From Flammula alnicola (lineage: Eukaryota > Basidiomycota > Agaricomycetes > Agaricales > Strophariaceae), in the NCBI GenBank assembly GCA_015499995.1, contig JADNRV010000005.1:806001-870000 (forward strand): a stretch of 64,000 bases of DNA, read 5' to 3'. The position numbers and the translations under genes were made by a program. The notes beneath the pieces are model-generated. The model made no database searches, had not been told where the DNA came from, and worked only from the letters and a program-made list of their open reading frames with translations. Positions 23,523 to 33,541 of this stretch are shown here, in pieces (position 1 is the first letter of the stretch; each line of letters opens with the position of its first letter).

Positions 23523-23630
23523 GATCATCGCTCACGAGCGCTTGACGTAAACGCTTAAGATCATCGCTCACGAGCGCTTGACGTAAACGCTTAAGATCAT
23601 CGCTCACGAGCGCTTGACGTAAACGCTTAA
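23523..23630 (+). repeat. 36-bp unit repeated three times in the retroelement leader
   Basis: Three perfect head-to-tail copies of a 36-bp unit begin at 23523, 23559 and 23595. Each contains the small palindrome CGCTCACGAGCG. The array sits in the 5' untranslated leader between the 5' LTR and gag, where packaging or priming signals are expected, but its role is unknown. Confidence 0.95.
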
Positions 23631-24213
23631 AGCCTAACGTTCGTTTCTGCACTTCACTGAACTGTTACCGACCGACCGACTGTCCATTGTCTATTTGACT
23701 ACCTTACCGACCGAACTACCTTTACCGCACTGTTTTACTGCTGTACAGCAAAGACCGATCGCTAAAAGCCGCATATAGCCAGCCTTCACCGCATATACGC
23801 AACTTTCCACGCGGTTACATCCTTCACGCCGCTTATCGCTGAACAACACCGCATATATCCACTGAAAACATAAAAACACCCACACCACACTCTCATCCGC
23901 AACGTCTTCATCACCGGGACTTGTATCTAGCCCCGCCGCCCACCCACACTTTGCTTCTCGTGAGAATACAGCCGTCCGCTTCACTAGAAACGCTGTCAGA
24001 TCGCAACAGCTCCAATTACTGCCGCCTCTCATTCTCACTGGCCGTTCCCGTCGTCCCACGAGAAATAGACCTGCCGCACGCTCGCGCTCTCGCTCCATAT
24101 CTGTAATCGAAGAACCATCCTCCCCCGTGAACCCTTTTCTCTCTCCGAAATGTTCCCCACCGCCATCTCCTGCATCCTCTCAATCTTCTGCCGAACCTTA
24201 TACTGTCAACATT

Positions 24214-27200
24214 ATGTCACTCTCCTATAACTCTGTTCCTGAGGTCGCGACTGTCACGGTCAACCACAAGACTCCGCCTGAGATTTCCGATGGCGCGCTG
24301 TCCCCTGCTGTACTACAGGAGTGGGAAGATCAATGCCTTGCGTACTTCGCGAAGCGGAAAGTTGTCAAAGAAGACGAAGTCCGTGAGATCGTGACTTCAA
24401 ACTGTTTCAAAAAGGATAGAATTAAACATTGGATCAAAACCAACCGAGCTAAGCTTCTCGAGCCCGCTTACACTTTCGACACGCTGCTTGCTTCCCTCCG
24501 CAAACTATTCCTCGTCGCTGACTGGGACCAGGATATTCTCCGTACCGTTGTCAATGCCAAAATGCACCCCGACGAGAGCTTCGAAATGTATTCGACACGT
24601 GTTCTCCGAGGGAATAACTTGCTCACCGGAACACCGTCTGCCCTCAATGAGGAGGCACTTAGAGCCATGATCTTGCTCAACGTCTCCGACGCACTTGCTG
24701 AGGCCATCCGCGATCTTTTAACGACAGAACTCGACCACTTGAAGGGGCTGAAAGAGTTCGAGGACTGGCTCAAATACATAGAGAAGCTCGACAACGGTCA
24801 GCGCAACACAAGGCGCCGTGCTGCAGAGCAAACCGAAATGTTGATCAACAAACGCCAACGCACGTCTACCTATCCGGCGCCTGTCGCCATGTCCGCGCCC
24901 GCAAGCGGCTCCAACGCTGTTCCCGCTGCGTGGAACACCAACCAATACTCCAACGCTACCGTTTCTAATCCAGGTTGGAACGGACGCGGAAGAGGCGGTC
25001 GTGGTCGAGGAGGCTATGGCTACGGAAACCGTGGCGGACATTCCGCACCTGCCCAGAACTTCGGCGGAATGAAACGCGCACCTCCGCTCATGCCAGAGGA
25101 GAGAGAGGTCCTCGACCGTTACGCCGGCTGTTGGAAATGTAGACGTTTTTTCGTCCACCACAACTCTGTGGACTGCATGAATGGTTTCCCTGACGGAAAT
25201 GGCTATCAGATCCGCACCGAGGAAATGGCACTCGCACAAATGCCGTCTCCCCCCGTCGCTTTCGTGAATGTCCCTCCTGCGCAACCGGCCGCAAATACTG
25301 CAAATGCTACGGCGACTGCGTCCACTTCCCGCATCGAGGACGTAACCACGCCACCTCACTTCAGTGTCAACACTGTGCTGCCGTCCACGACCTCGTTTGC
25401 TCTTGGGAACGGATCGCCATCGACAGGTGACGACAGTGACGATGAGGTGAGTCCCGTCTCTGTACCGCATTTCCTGTGGTCAGCAAACTGTTTTGCACCG
25501 GGTTCCGAATTTCCTGTTCGCGTCGACACAATGCTTGATGATGGTTCTCATATGGTTCTCATTAGGCCGGAGACCGTGATTGACCTCGGGCTGACCGTCA
25601 GGAAATTAAAGAAACCGATTGCAGCTACTCTCGCCATATCAAAAGAACGCATTGAATTCACCGACTACGTCACCCTGTCCTTATCATCCCTTAACAACGC
25701 ATGGTCCGCGAAACCCACACTAGCCGTGATAGCCCCCGGGTTATGTACTTCCATTCTCTTAGGGTTACCCTTCACAACGCACAACGAGATTGTAATTGAT
25801 TACGCAGAACGTACTGCTATTGATAAAAAATGTGGTTTTGACCTAATGAATGAGGATTCGTACAAGCGCCCTGACGTAAGGCTTTCCCCGCAAGCTAAAC
25901 GAAAGTACTACCGAGAGTGCCGCAAAGTCTTCTTCGCAGAACTGAAGTGGAAATGCGCACAAATAAAACGCCGCTTAACTGATGACAACCTTTTCGAAAA
26001 GGTGGCGCCCATTAGCGCCGTCGCAGCACTGACAAAAACCATTGAACAGCTGGCAGCCAAAGAACACCTGGGACGTTTGGAAGCGGAGATCAAGGAAGAA
26101 TTCAAGGAAATCTTCGAACCTATTCCACACGCCGATCTCTTACCAACCACCGAGACAGCGCGTATCCAACTGAAAGACGCGCATAAAAGAATTGCCACGC
26201 GCACCTACTCATGCCCGAGGCAGTTCAGGGATAGCTTCCAATTACTGATCAAGCAACGTTTGGATTCTGGTTTCATTCGACCTTCTAATAGCGAATACAT
26301 GTCCCCCTCATTCATAATACCGAAAGCAGACCCAAAAGCCTTGCCACGGTGGGTTTGCGATTACCGACAACTAAACGAGAACACCGTGCCGGACAATTTC
26401 CCACTGCCTAAAATCGATGACATTCTGCAAGAATGCGCTAAAGGGAAAATCTGGGCTACAATAGACATGACTGACAGCTTTTTCCAGACAAGGATGCACC
26501 CTGACGACGTGAAATATACCGCAGTTACTACACCGTATGGTGCTTATGCACCGTATGGTGCTTATGAGTGGCTGGTAATGCCAATGGGATTCAGAAACGC
26601 GCCGTCTATTCATCAGCGTCGAGTAACCAACGCACTTAGAAACTTCATTGGAAAAATATGTCATATCTATCTCGACGACATTATCGTATGGTCAAATGAC
26701 GTCGATGAACACATCCGTAATGTTAGAGCCATCTTGTCTGCGCTGAGAGACGCGAAACTTTATGTCAATAAGAAAAAGACCCACTTATTTCAATATGAGG
26801 TCAACTTCCTTGGTCACAAAATCTCCCAAGCGGGAATCGAGGCCGATGGTACCAAAGTTAACCGCATACTCGACTGGCCAAGGCCTAAATCTGCATCTGA
26901 CGTACGACGCTTCCTCGGATTGGTGCGATACCTCAATGCGTTCCTACCAAAGCTCGCCGCACAAGCGGAAATACTCAATAAACTGACCACAAAACCTTGC
27001 GAAAAAGAATTTCCCCCCTGGACGCAAGTGCACCAAGATGCGTTCCAAGCCATTAAAGATATTGTGGTATCCCGAGAATGCCTCACAGTCATTGATCACG
27101 ACGACAAGGAAAACAAAATATTCTTGACCACCGACGCCAGCGACACGGTGTCTGGAGCCGTGCTTTCCTTCGGACCTTCTTGGGAAAAGGCGCGCCCTGT

Positions 27201-29115
27201 CGCGTTTGATTCAATGACGTTCAAAGCAGCAGAGCTTAACTATCCTGTCCATGAGAAGGAACTTCTCGCAATTATGCGTGCCTTGCGGCGATGGAAAGTC
27301 GACCTGTTTGGATCCGAATTCTATGTCTACACTGACCACAAGACACTGCTGAATTTCAATACACAAAAGGACTTGTCCCGCAGACAGGCGCGTTGGATGG
27401 AAGAGCTCTCTATGTATAACTGCAAGTTCGTTTACGTACAGGGAAAAGATAACACCGTCGCAGACTCCTTATCTCGCTATCCACATAACTCGACCGAGGC
27501 AGAAAAAGTCGCCAAGCACCCTTACAGATACTGTCCAGACGACGAAACAGCACCCATCGCATTCGTCCACACAACGCCCATGATGGATTGTGTTGCTGCC
27601 TTAGCGGCTGCGGACAACAACAAAAAAACAAAAAGTCGGATTACCATCGACAGCGCAATGATAGAGAAATTGAAAGCCGGCTATGCTACGGATAAATGGT
27701 GCCATAAACTGATCTCAGCGTCGAAAGGAATGCCTAACGTCACTGTAAGAAACGGACTATGGTTTATTGGCGAGCGCCTAATTGTGCCTGGTGGCTCCGG
27801 AGTGCGCGAATACATTTTCAATGTAGCACACGACATTTTGGGTCATTTCGGCTTTGCGAAAACCTACGAATCACTGCGAGACTCATACTTCTGGCCCAAC
27901 ATGCGCAAAGATCTTGAAGAGGGCTACATTCCTTCTTGCATTGACTGTCAACGCAATAAAAACTCCACTACAAGGCCTGCTGGCCCATTACACCCACTGC
28001 CAGTCCCCGATGAACGTTGCGAGAGCATAGCGATGGATTTCATCGGCCCCTTACCAGTTGACGAAGGGTGCGATTGCATCCTGACAATCAGTTGTAGACT
28101 GAACTCCGAGTACCGTGTCATTGCCACGACAACAACATTGACTGCGGAGGAACTGGCGGTCGTTTTTTTCGAACACTGGTATTGTGAAAATGGGCTTCCT
28201 GGGGACATTGTATGTGACAGGGATAAACTGTTCATGTCCAAATTTTGGCGGCATCTACTACTGCTCACGGGAATCAAAGCCAAATTGTCAACTTCTTATC
28301 ACCCCCAGACAGACGGCGCGAGTGAACGCACGAACAAAACTGTGAACCAAACACTGCGTTTCCACGTCGAACGTAACCAAAAAGGATGGAAACGAGCGCT
28401 TCCCATGGTTCGCTTCCAAATCATGAGTACCTTGAACCGGTCTACTGGCTACACACCTTTCCAATTGCGCTTCGGGCGCTCCCCAAGGGTGCTGCCCCCT
28501 CTCGTCCCCGCACCTGACCGACCTTCAAAAGAGTATATCTCCGCTAGACAGGTCATCGAGAAACTAGCGATCGACGTTGCAGATGCTAAAGACAACCTCA
28601 TGGTTGCAAAAATTTCGCAGGCTTACCATGCAAACTTAACGCGCAGTGCCGATGTGCCTTACAAAATCGGAGACAAAGTGATGTTAAGCACTTTAAACCG
28701 CAGAAAGAACAGCCGTGGTGACGGCGAACGTCGAGTTGCGAAATTCATGCCCCGTTTCGATGGGCCATACGAAATAACTGATACTAATTTTGCTGCTTCT
28801 ACTGTGACACTCGAAATACCCAGCGCGCGAAACATCTTCCCCACCTTCCATACATCATTAATAAAGCCGTTTGTGCAGAACGATGCTACAAAGTTCCCCG
28901 AGCGGACTGTCGAGGCGCCAGGCCCGATCATAGTCGACGGCGAACTGGAATACTTCGTTGATAAACTAATTGACCACCGAAAAATTGGCAAAGGCTACCA
29001 GTACCTGGTCCGCTGGGTCGGCGAAGGACCCGAGGGTGACCGATGGATTGCTGGCAGAGACTTGGATGATAACGAGGCGCTTGACACCTACTGGGCCGTT
29101 CATTCGCGTAGTTAG
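24214..29115 (+). CDS. Gag-Pol polyprotein of chromodomain Ty3/Gypsy element
   Basis: One uninterrupted 1633-aa ORF without a frameshift or stop between gag and pol. Order: gag-like domain; Gly/Arg-rich stretch; zinc knuckle CWKCRRFFVHHNSVDC (306-321); protease region with LDDGS at 441-445; reverse transcriptase with IYLDDI (YLDD 819-822); RNase H (first Asp about 974 in TTDASD); integrase with an HHCC zinc-binding end (HDILGHFG...CIDCQRNK) and D1275, D1335, E1371 with 35 residues between the last two; chromodomain (about 1577-1630). The start is the first in-frame ATG; a GTG 87 nt upstream is also open. Odd points are an 18-bp tandem duplication in the RT and DDG in place of the usual D(S/T)G in the protease. 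Confidence 0.95.
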   Translation: MSLSYNSVPEVATVTVNHKTPPEISDGALSPAVLQEWEDQCLAYFAKRKVVKEDEVREIVTSNCFKKDRIKHWIKTNRAKLLEPAYTFDTLLASLRKLFLVADWDQDILRTVVNAKMHPDESFEMYSTRVLRGNNLLTGTPSALNEEALRAMILLNVSDALAEAIRDLLTTELDHLKGLKEFEDWLKYIEKLDNGQRNTRRRAAEQTEMLINKRQRTSTYPAPVAMSAPASGSNAVPAAWNTNQYSNATVSNPGWNGRGRGGRGRGGYGYGNRGGHSAPAQNFGGMKRAPPLMPEEREVLDRYAGCWKCRRFFVHHNSVDCMNGFPDGNGYQIRTEEMALAQMPSPPVAFVNVPPAQPAANTANATATASTSRIEDVTTPPHFSVNTVLPSTTSFALGNGSPSTGDDSDDEVSPVSVPHFLWSANCFAPGSEFPVRVDTMLDDGSHMVLIRPETVIDLGLTVRKLKKPIAATLAISKERIEFTDYVTLSLSSLNNAWSAKPTLAVIAPGLCTSILLGLPFTTHNEIVIDYAERTAIDKKCGFDLMNEDSYKRPDVRLSPQAKRKYYRECRKVFFAELKWKCAQIKRRLTDDNLFEKVAPISAVAALTKTIEQLAAKEHLGRLEAEIKEEFKEIFEPIPHADLLPTTETARIQLKDAHKRIATRTYSCPRQFRDSFQLLIKQRLDSGFIRPSNSEYMSPSFIIPKADPKALPRWVCDYRQLNENTVPDNFPLPKIDDILQECAKGKIWATIDMTDSFFQTRMHPDDVKYTAVTTPYGAYAPYGAYEWLVMPMGFRNAPSIHQRRVTNALRNFIGKICHIYLDDIIVWSNDVDEHIRNVRAILSALRDAKLYVNKKKTHLFQYEVNFLGHKISQAGIEADGTKVNRILDWPRPKSASDVRRFLGLVRYLNAFLPKLAAQAEILNKLTTKPCEKEFPPWTQVHQDAFQAIKDIVVSRECLTVIDHDDKENKIFLTTDASDTVSGAVLSFGPSWEKARPVAFDSMTFKAAELNYPVHEKELLAIMRALRRWKVDLFGSEFYVYTDHKTLLNFNTQKDLSRRQARWMEELSMYNCKFVYVQGKDNTVADSLSRYPHNSTEAEKVAKHPYRYCPDDETAPIAFVHTTPMMDCVAALAAADNNKKTKSRITIDSAMIEKLKAGYATDKWCHKLISASKGMPNVTVRNGLWFIGERLIVPGGSGVREYIFNVAHDILGHFGFAKTYESLRDSYFWPNMRKDLEEGYIPSCIDCQRNKNSTTRPAGPLHPLPVPDERCESIAMDFIGPLPVDEGCDCILTISCRLNSEYRVIATTTTLTAEELAVVFFEHWYCENGLPGDIVCDRDKLFMSKFWRHLLLLTGIKAKLSTSYHPQTDGASERTNKTVNQTLRFHVERNQKGWKRALPMVRFQIMSTLNRSTGYTPFQLRFGRSPRVLPPLVPAPDRPSKEYISARQVIEKLAIDVADAKDNLMVAKISQAYHANLTRSADVPYKIGDKVMLSTLNRRKNSRGDGERRVAKFMPRFDGPYEITDTNFAASTVTLEIPSARNIFPTFHTSLIKPFVQNDATKFPERTVEAPGPIIVDGELEYFVDKLIDHRKIGKGYQYLVRWVGEGPEGDRWIAGRDLDDNEALDTYWAVHSRS

Positions 29116-29268
29116 TCTTCTTTCGTCTTGCCTGCGGTAGCTTTTCCCCACGGGGTTTTTGATGCACCCGTGCACGGATTTACTTACTAACTTTCCCTCA
29201 TCTCCCGAATCACCTCACTTTCTCTTTATTTTGCTTCTTATTGACTACACTACGCACTTAATTTTTCA

Positions 29269-29280
29269 GGGCGGGGGAGG
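29269..29280 (+). other. Polypurine tract of the retrotransposon
   Basis: GCGGGGGAGGG-type purine run directly upstream of the 3' LTR, the usual position of the plus-strand primer. Confidence 0.6.
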
Positions 29281-29281
29281 G

Positions 29282-29485
29282 TGTAAGGCTGGCCGCCTCA
29301 CCGGTGTTTGTTGCTGTTAGATAACCGCCCTATAAAGGGCGGTTCTCCCCTGTTTCTGTTCCTTCTTCTCTTTCTCTCTCTCATTTGTCGCTACGCTCCA
29401 AATAACACGCGTTGGTTCTTTTCTGTTTCGTGAGCTCGTGAGTCTTCGCTCTGGTGTTTTCCGTCCTTCATCGGACGGCTTTTCA
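29282..29485 (+). repeat. 3' LTR
   Basis: 204 bp, identical to the 5' LTR, followed by the CTACT target duplication at 29486-29490. Confidence 0.95.
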
Positions 29486-29509
29486 CTACTGTTCAATTGA
29501 AACAAAGTA

Positions 29510-29815
29510 CCATCAGTGTCCACGAGTTTGAAAACTTTTCGGTGACAAGCTTATTCCTCGACAACCAATATTTTTTAGATATTCGTGAAATGGATGTACA
29601 TGTATGTAAAATCTTGGGAAAGTAGCTTCGGAAAGGCGCGAGGAAAATGAGCATTGTGGTACTCGTACAAGTTGAAGTTCAACGTTCAACGTTTAACCTG
29701 TATACTATATCAACCTGCAACAGGTTGATGTCCAGCCCGGATTAGGTTGAGTTTCAACCTGTTTCAACGGTGCTAGGTTCAAACTCTTGAAATCAAACTC
29801 GTGGACAACTGATAG
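29510..29815. mobile_element. 306-bp MITE with TA duplication
   Basis: Terminal inverted repeats: left CCATCAGTGTCCACGAGTTT, right (reverse complement) CTATCAGTTGTCCACGAGTT. They are flanked by TA at 29508-29509 and 29816-29817. The interior is built of GTTCAAC/CAACCTG repeats, including the palindrome CAACCTGCAACAGGTTG. No coding capacity. It starts 25 bp after the retrotransposon. Confidence 0.75.
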
Positions 29816-30420
29816 TAGTCCGCGTGAAATGCAAACTCCAGGGACGTACATTGTACAAGCAGGTCCTGCCGAGGGATAGTGAGTGAAGTCATTTCTACAG
29901 GCTATTGAACTTTAAATACTTAAAATAGATCGTCCCTCAGCATTTATGAAAAACGAATACTTATTACTTATTTTGCTTAGCTGACTCAAATGCAAGTTTA
30001 TGAAGCGAACGCGAGATGATTAACAACTGTCTGTTTCGAATCAAATAATGTACCCGGTTCCCATGAGTGACATAAAAATGGATCGTGGGGCCTATCTCGG
30101 GAGTGTCGATGACGGATCTACGAGATGCAAAAAATAGTTGGTGCAGGGAAAGCCACAGGACTTTCTATAACACGAGGTTTGAAAATAGACGTAGGACCTA
30201 CGTCGTTCCAATCAAGTGGAAACAAGACTCTCCAAGGAAAGTTCGTAGAGTATTACGAACACTTGCTGTAAATTTTTCGTGCGGCAATGGTGTCAATAGA
30301 CTTGACAAGACAAGCGTGGGGAGCGTACCTCGATTTGTTTCTCCCATTAAAAGCTGGATTTAAAAGAGGTTTCTCTTCCGATCCTTTGACTGTCTCCGCA
30401 ACCGCGACCAAAAGAACAGC
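29816..30420. other. Intergenic, no gene recognised
   Basis: About 600 bp with short ORFs only. It is the 5' flank of the secreted-protein gene. No clear TATA box near its ATG. Confidence 0.45.
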
Positions 30421-31169
30421 ATGCGCTTCGCCTGGATCACCTTAACATCGTGCCTCCTCGCCACGGCAGCCTTCGCCGCACCGAGCACGAATAAAGAGAT
30501 CCTAGTCAACCTCCGCATCGAAGGAGAAGACAAAACGATATTCGAGGGTCGTGTCGGTACTCGAGGCCACAACGTCACAACCGCCTCAGGAGGAACGCAC
30601 CACTGCGATGGGACGAACAACAACGCGAACCCGACTCCAGGGGCCACTTGCACGAGTGCATTGGATGATGCGAGCAAAAAGCATAGCTTCAGTTTCGACG
30701 GGTACCCTAGAGTCCTTAAAACAAATACGTTGCCAACACTGACCATACTTCCACAAACAGGATATTCGACTCCCAATTCGACGACTTTGGGATCACCTCG
30801 ATCGGTGGCGATACCCAAACAGCGACCCAGTTCTGGGGCATATTGCTCGACTTCCAGTTCATTCCAGTAGGAGGGTGCCAGCAAGAAGTGAAAGCTAGTG
30901 ATGAAGTCCTCTTCGCTTTCGATGCATTTTCGAAAGCCCACTTCTTGAAGTTGTCCGGCCCCAAGGAGGCACATGCCGGGAAGCCTGCAGTTTTCACAGT
31001 CACAGATGGAACGACGGGAGCTCCAGTGGCTGGTGCAGACATAGATGGACAGACAAGCGACGCTAATGGAAAGGTGTCGGTCACTTTCGGGAAGACTGGC
31101 TTAAACGGGGTGAAGGCAACGAAATCCGATTCTATTCGGTCTAACCAGGTAGAGATCCTCGTCGTCTGA
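30421..31169 (+). CDS. Secreted protein, DUF4430-like plus Ig-like region
   Basis: Two exons (30421-30701 and 30761-31169; 59-bp intron) give 229 aa. The N-terminus is a clear signal peptide (MRFAWITLTSCLLATAAFA, then AP). The first half (VNLRIEGEDKTIFEGRV, HHCDGTNNNANPTPGATC, then FDSQFDDFGITSIGG across the splice and FQFIPVGGCQQEV) has four cysteines and looks like the DUF4430-type fungal secreted fold. The C-terminal part (AGKPAVFTVTDGTTGAPVAG, ANGKVSVTFGKTG) resembles a bacterial/fungal Ig-like beta domain. Probably extracellular; function unknown. It is convergent with the next gene, 166 bp apart. Confidence 0.82.
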
Positions 31170-31335
31170 TCATGTATAGATGTTGTGATTTTTACTTGAT
31201 GACGAACCAGTTTTGACTTTTATAAACTTGCTGAGAGGGAACTCGGCGATGTTTCTAGAGGCAAAGTCAGATATATTTGAATGGCTCAGGGCTCTGTAGA
31301 AATATTAGTAGCGCATGGGTCTGAGGTAAATGCAA
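31170..31335. other. Convergent 3' spacer
   Basis: 166-bp spacer between two convergent genes; it must hold both 3' ends. Nothing else seen. Confidence 0.4.
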
Positions 31336-32364
31336 TTATTCTTCAATCCTTGCGTGCAGCGGACTCATTTCGAAAGTCTTCCAAAAGTCTCTGGAATCCA
31401 AAGCACGGCCAAGCAACTCGACATCTCGAGGTAAAGCACGAACGCCCGATTCTTCCATCAACTCCTGTACCCATGCCGCCTGAGGCCCGCGATCCTCGTT
31501 CTCGGATGTCGTCGACGCATGCGGCCCATCAAGTGAAGCTGACGATGGTTTAGAGCCCCATGCCGACGCAATGTCCCACCAATCGTACACCCGCCCGTCA
31601 CTGAGTAACCAGCGTTGGCCCTTGGATTTATCGAAATCATTGTGAACTGCAAGGATGGCGCGGGCAACATCAGTTCCGTGAATCACATGGAGACTACCCT
31701 AAAAATCATGGTTTCACGTTACGATATGGAACCCTGTCAACAACGGTCACGGTGCGTACCTTGCCCTTGAGTGCTTCTTTGGACGGGGCAACTTTTCCAA
31801 CCCAGTTTCTCCCCAATCGGGTACCGCCCCAAAGCCCTGAGAGATTGAGAACGGTGGTCGGGACCGAAGGTGACAGAGCAAGGAGTTCTTCCTCAGCCTC
31901 GGCCCTGGGTGTTGGAACGAAAGCAGAATGACGGTCGTACCACTTGTGCTGAACGGGGTCATCGGGTTTTAGACGTTTCCCCTGCACAGTGGTTTGTCAG
32001 CCTGACAAAAGTTAAAGAGAGGAAAACTCACATCCCACATACTCGTCGTCCCAAGTTGGACGAACCGCGCCTTTAGGTCACTTTTTAACCCCTCCTGCCG
32101 ATGGGTCTGAGTGTACAACCTGATTAGTCTCTCGTAAGCTCCTTTCTTAACGATTGGAAAGGTAATGAGGATGGTGTGAGCATTGGGAAGGACCGCGTAT
32201 GACTCCAAGTCGTCAGAATCGGGATCGAAAACGAATTTGATGGTGGACTCTCGTCCAGATCGACTGGTGGATGCGTAGGTTAAGCCACATTTGTCACAGA
32301 GCGGCGTAAGGAATGTTGAAGTCCATCCAGCACCGAGAATAAGAATGTCAACGGTCATTTGCAT
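31336..32364 (-). CDS. NAD(P)-binding Rossmann-fold protein
   Basis: Three exons (32032-32364, 31760-31981 and 31336-31698), all joined in phase 0, give 305 aa. The N-terminus TVDILILGAGWTSTFL contains the GxGxxx dinucleotide-binding loop after the first strand. Later blocks are ARFVQLGTTSMWD, VLNLSGLWGGTR and SLHVIHGTDVARAILAVHND, the last like the substrate-side helix of extended SDR/YeeZ-type epimerase-like proteins. A classical YxxxK pair is not obvious, so catalysis is uncertain. Start ATG 32362-32364. The upstream neighbour IDO copy 2 is divergent at 1.2 kb. Likely cytosolic. Confidence 0.8.
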
Positions 32365-33541
32365 TTGTCGATATCTCCACTGGTTGTGTCAGTCGCAAGT
32401 TCGATAACTGAGAGGGTCATTCACTGAATAGCAACTGCCGTTCTTTGATAAATTCTAACATCCCGAATAACTAGAACGTACCTTGTGTGCATAAAGCATA
32501 CTTGGTCGTGTTCACCTGTGTATTTCAAGTTCAAGGACAAATGACGACAGCAATTGGAAGATCGAATGGCGAACAGACGGTAAGAACGGTCCGAAATTTG
32601 TCCCCAGTTTAGCTCTCCGCCCGGCTCCTTCCGCCCGGATTGCTGACGCGTCACAACCCGTCTTCGCCGTTCGGCGCATAAATTGAGAGTCAAACAGCCC
32701 ATCCCTTTCATTCGTCCTTGATCTTCGCATAGACGCCATGTTTGTGGCACAGAACCTATGGCTCTGTAGACTGTTGCGCCATGCCCGCTCCGACACCCTT
32801 CAAACTTCCGATCGTCTTGACTTGTGTTATGTTTACGGCAACGTCGCCAGCCTTCCGAAAACTTTGTGGCGCACATCCAACCCCACTGTGTGTGGCAGAA
32901 ACATTGTTAGCGGACCTTGATACTGTATTTTGTCATATGCACCCCAAGTGCAACGAGTCCAAAGGGGTTTGTGCCCCAATCAACTACAGATCAGTCACCG
33001 TACCAAACTCATCGTTACCAATCGGACTGTCTCAGAGGCTTTGGCATAATCTGTCTCACATTCAATTTGCGAAATCGATTCACGCGGCTATTGAGGATCA
33101 CATCACATCCCACAGAAATTATCTCCTTGAGCCAGAACCAGTCATATATTTCCTCGGTCTTTCCCCTTCCTCAACATTCCATGTACCATATGGTTGCTTG
33201 CCATCACTGACTGAAGGCCGACGTTTAACACCCTATATTGCGCTTCTCCTTCCATCTTCTCACCCGTTATAGCCTTGGGACGAATCTATAGCCCCTATAC
33301 AACCCAACGCAGTTATTACCTGACTGTAGCAGTGGCTAAGTCTGGGCCAGCTCTTGGTGTCGAGGGAAATTCCGACTTCAAACAGAATGCTGATGTGCGT
33401 CGCGCCCGGGTAAGACCCGAACCCCGACGCGCCTTGCAAAATGTGCCGTAACTTCGCTCACAAATTTCTAGAAATCTCACCTCTCCAGACTCTTATAAAG
33501 ACTCCCCGACGCCCAATACCTCATTCACACAAATACAATCC
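32365..33541. other. Divergent intergenic region
   Basis: About 1.2 kb between divergent genes. A 176-aa open frame at 32742-33272 on the plus strand shows no domain, no conserved pattern and low-complexity codon use, so I do not call it a gene. Confidence 0.45.
33494..33500 (+). promoter_or_regulatory. Probable TATA box of IDO copy 2
   Basis: TATAAAG lies 42 bp before the ATG at 33542 and 5' of a CA-rich leader. Motif and position only. Confidence 0.45.

Larger units (their letters stand above)
23163..29485 (+). mobile_element. Ty3/Gypsy chromovirus LTR retrotransposon, full length
   Basis: Complete 6.3-kb element: two 204-bp LTRs (23163-23366 and 29282-29485), a perfect 5-bp target duplication CTACT (23158-23162 and 29486-29490), one gag-pol ORF ending in a chromodomain, and a purine-rich tract just before the 3' LTR. 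The LTRs read identical base for base, which indicates very recent insertion. No TGG-starting tRNA primer site follows the 5' LTR; the DNA there is a T-run, so the priming mode is unclear. It lies between the two arms of the inverted IDO/F-box duplication. Confidence 0.97.

Noticed and set aside
32742..33272. 176-aa open frame upstream of IDO copy 2
   Set aside because: No family resemblance and biased, unstructured composition; lies in a divergent promoter region.
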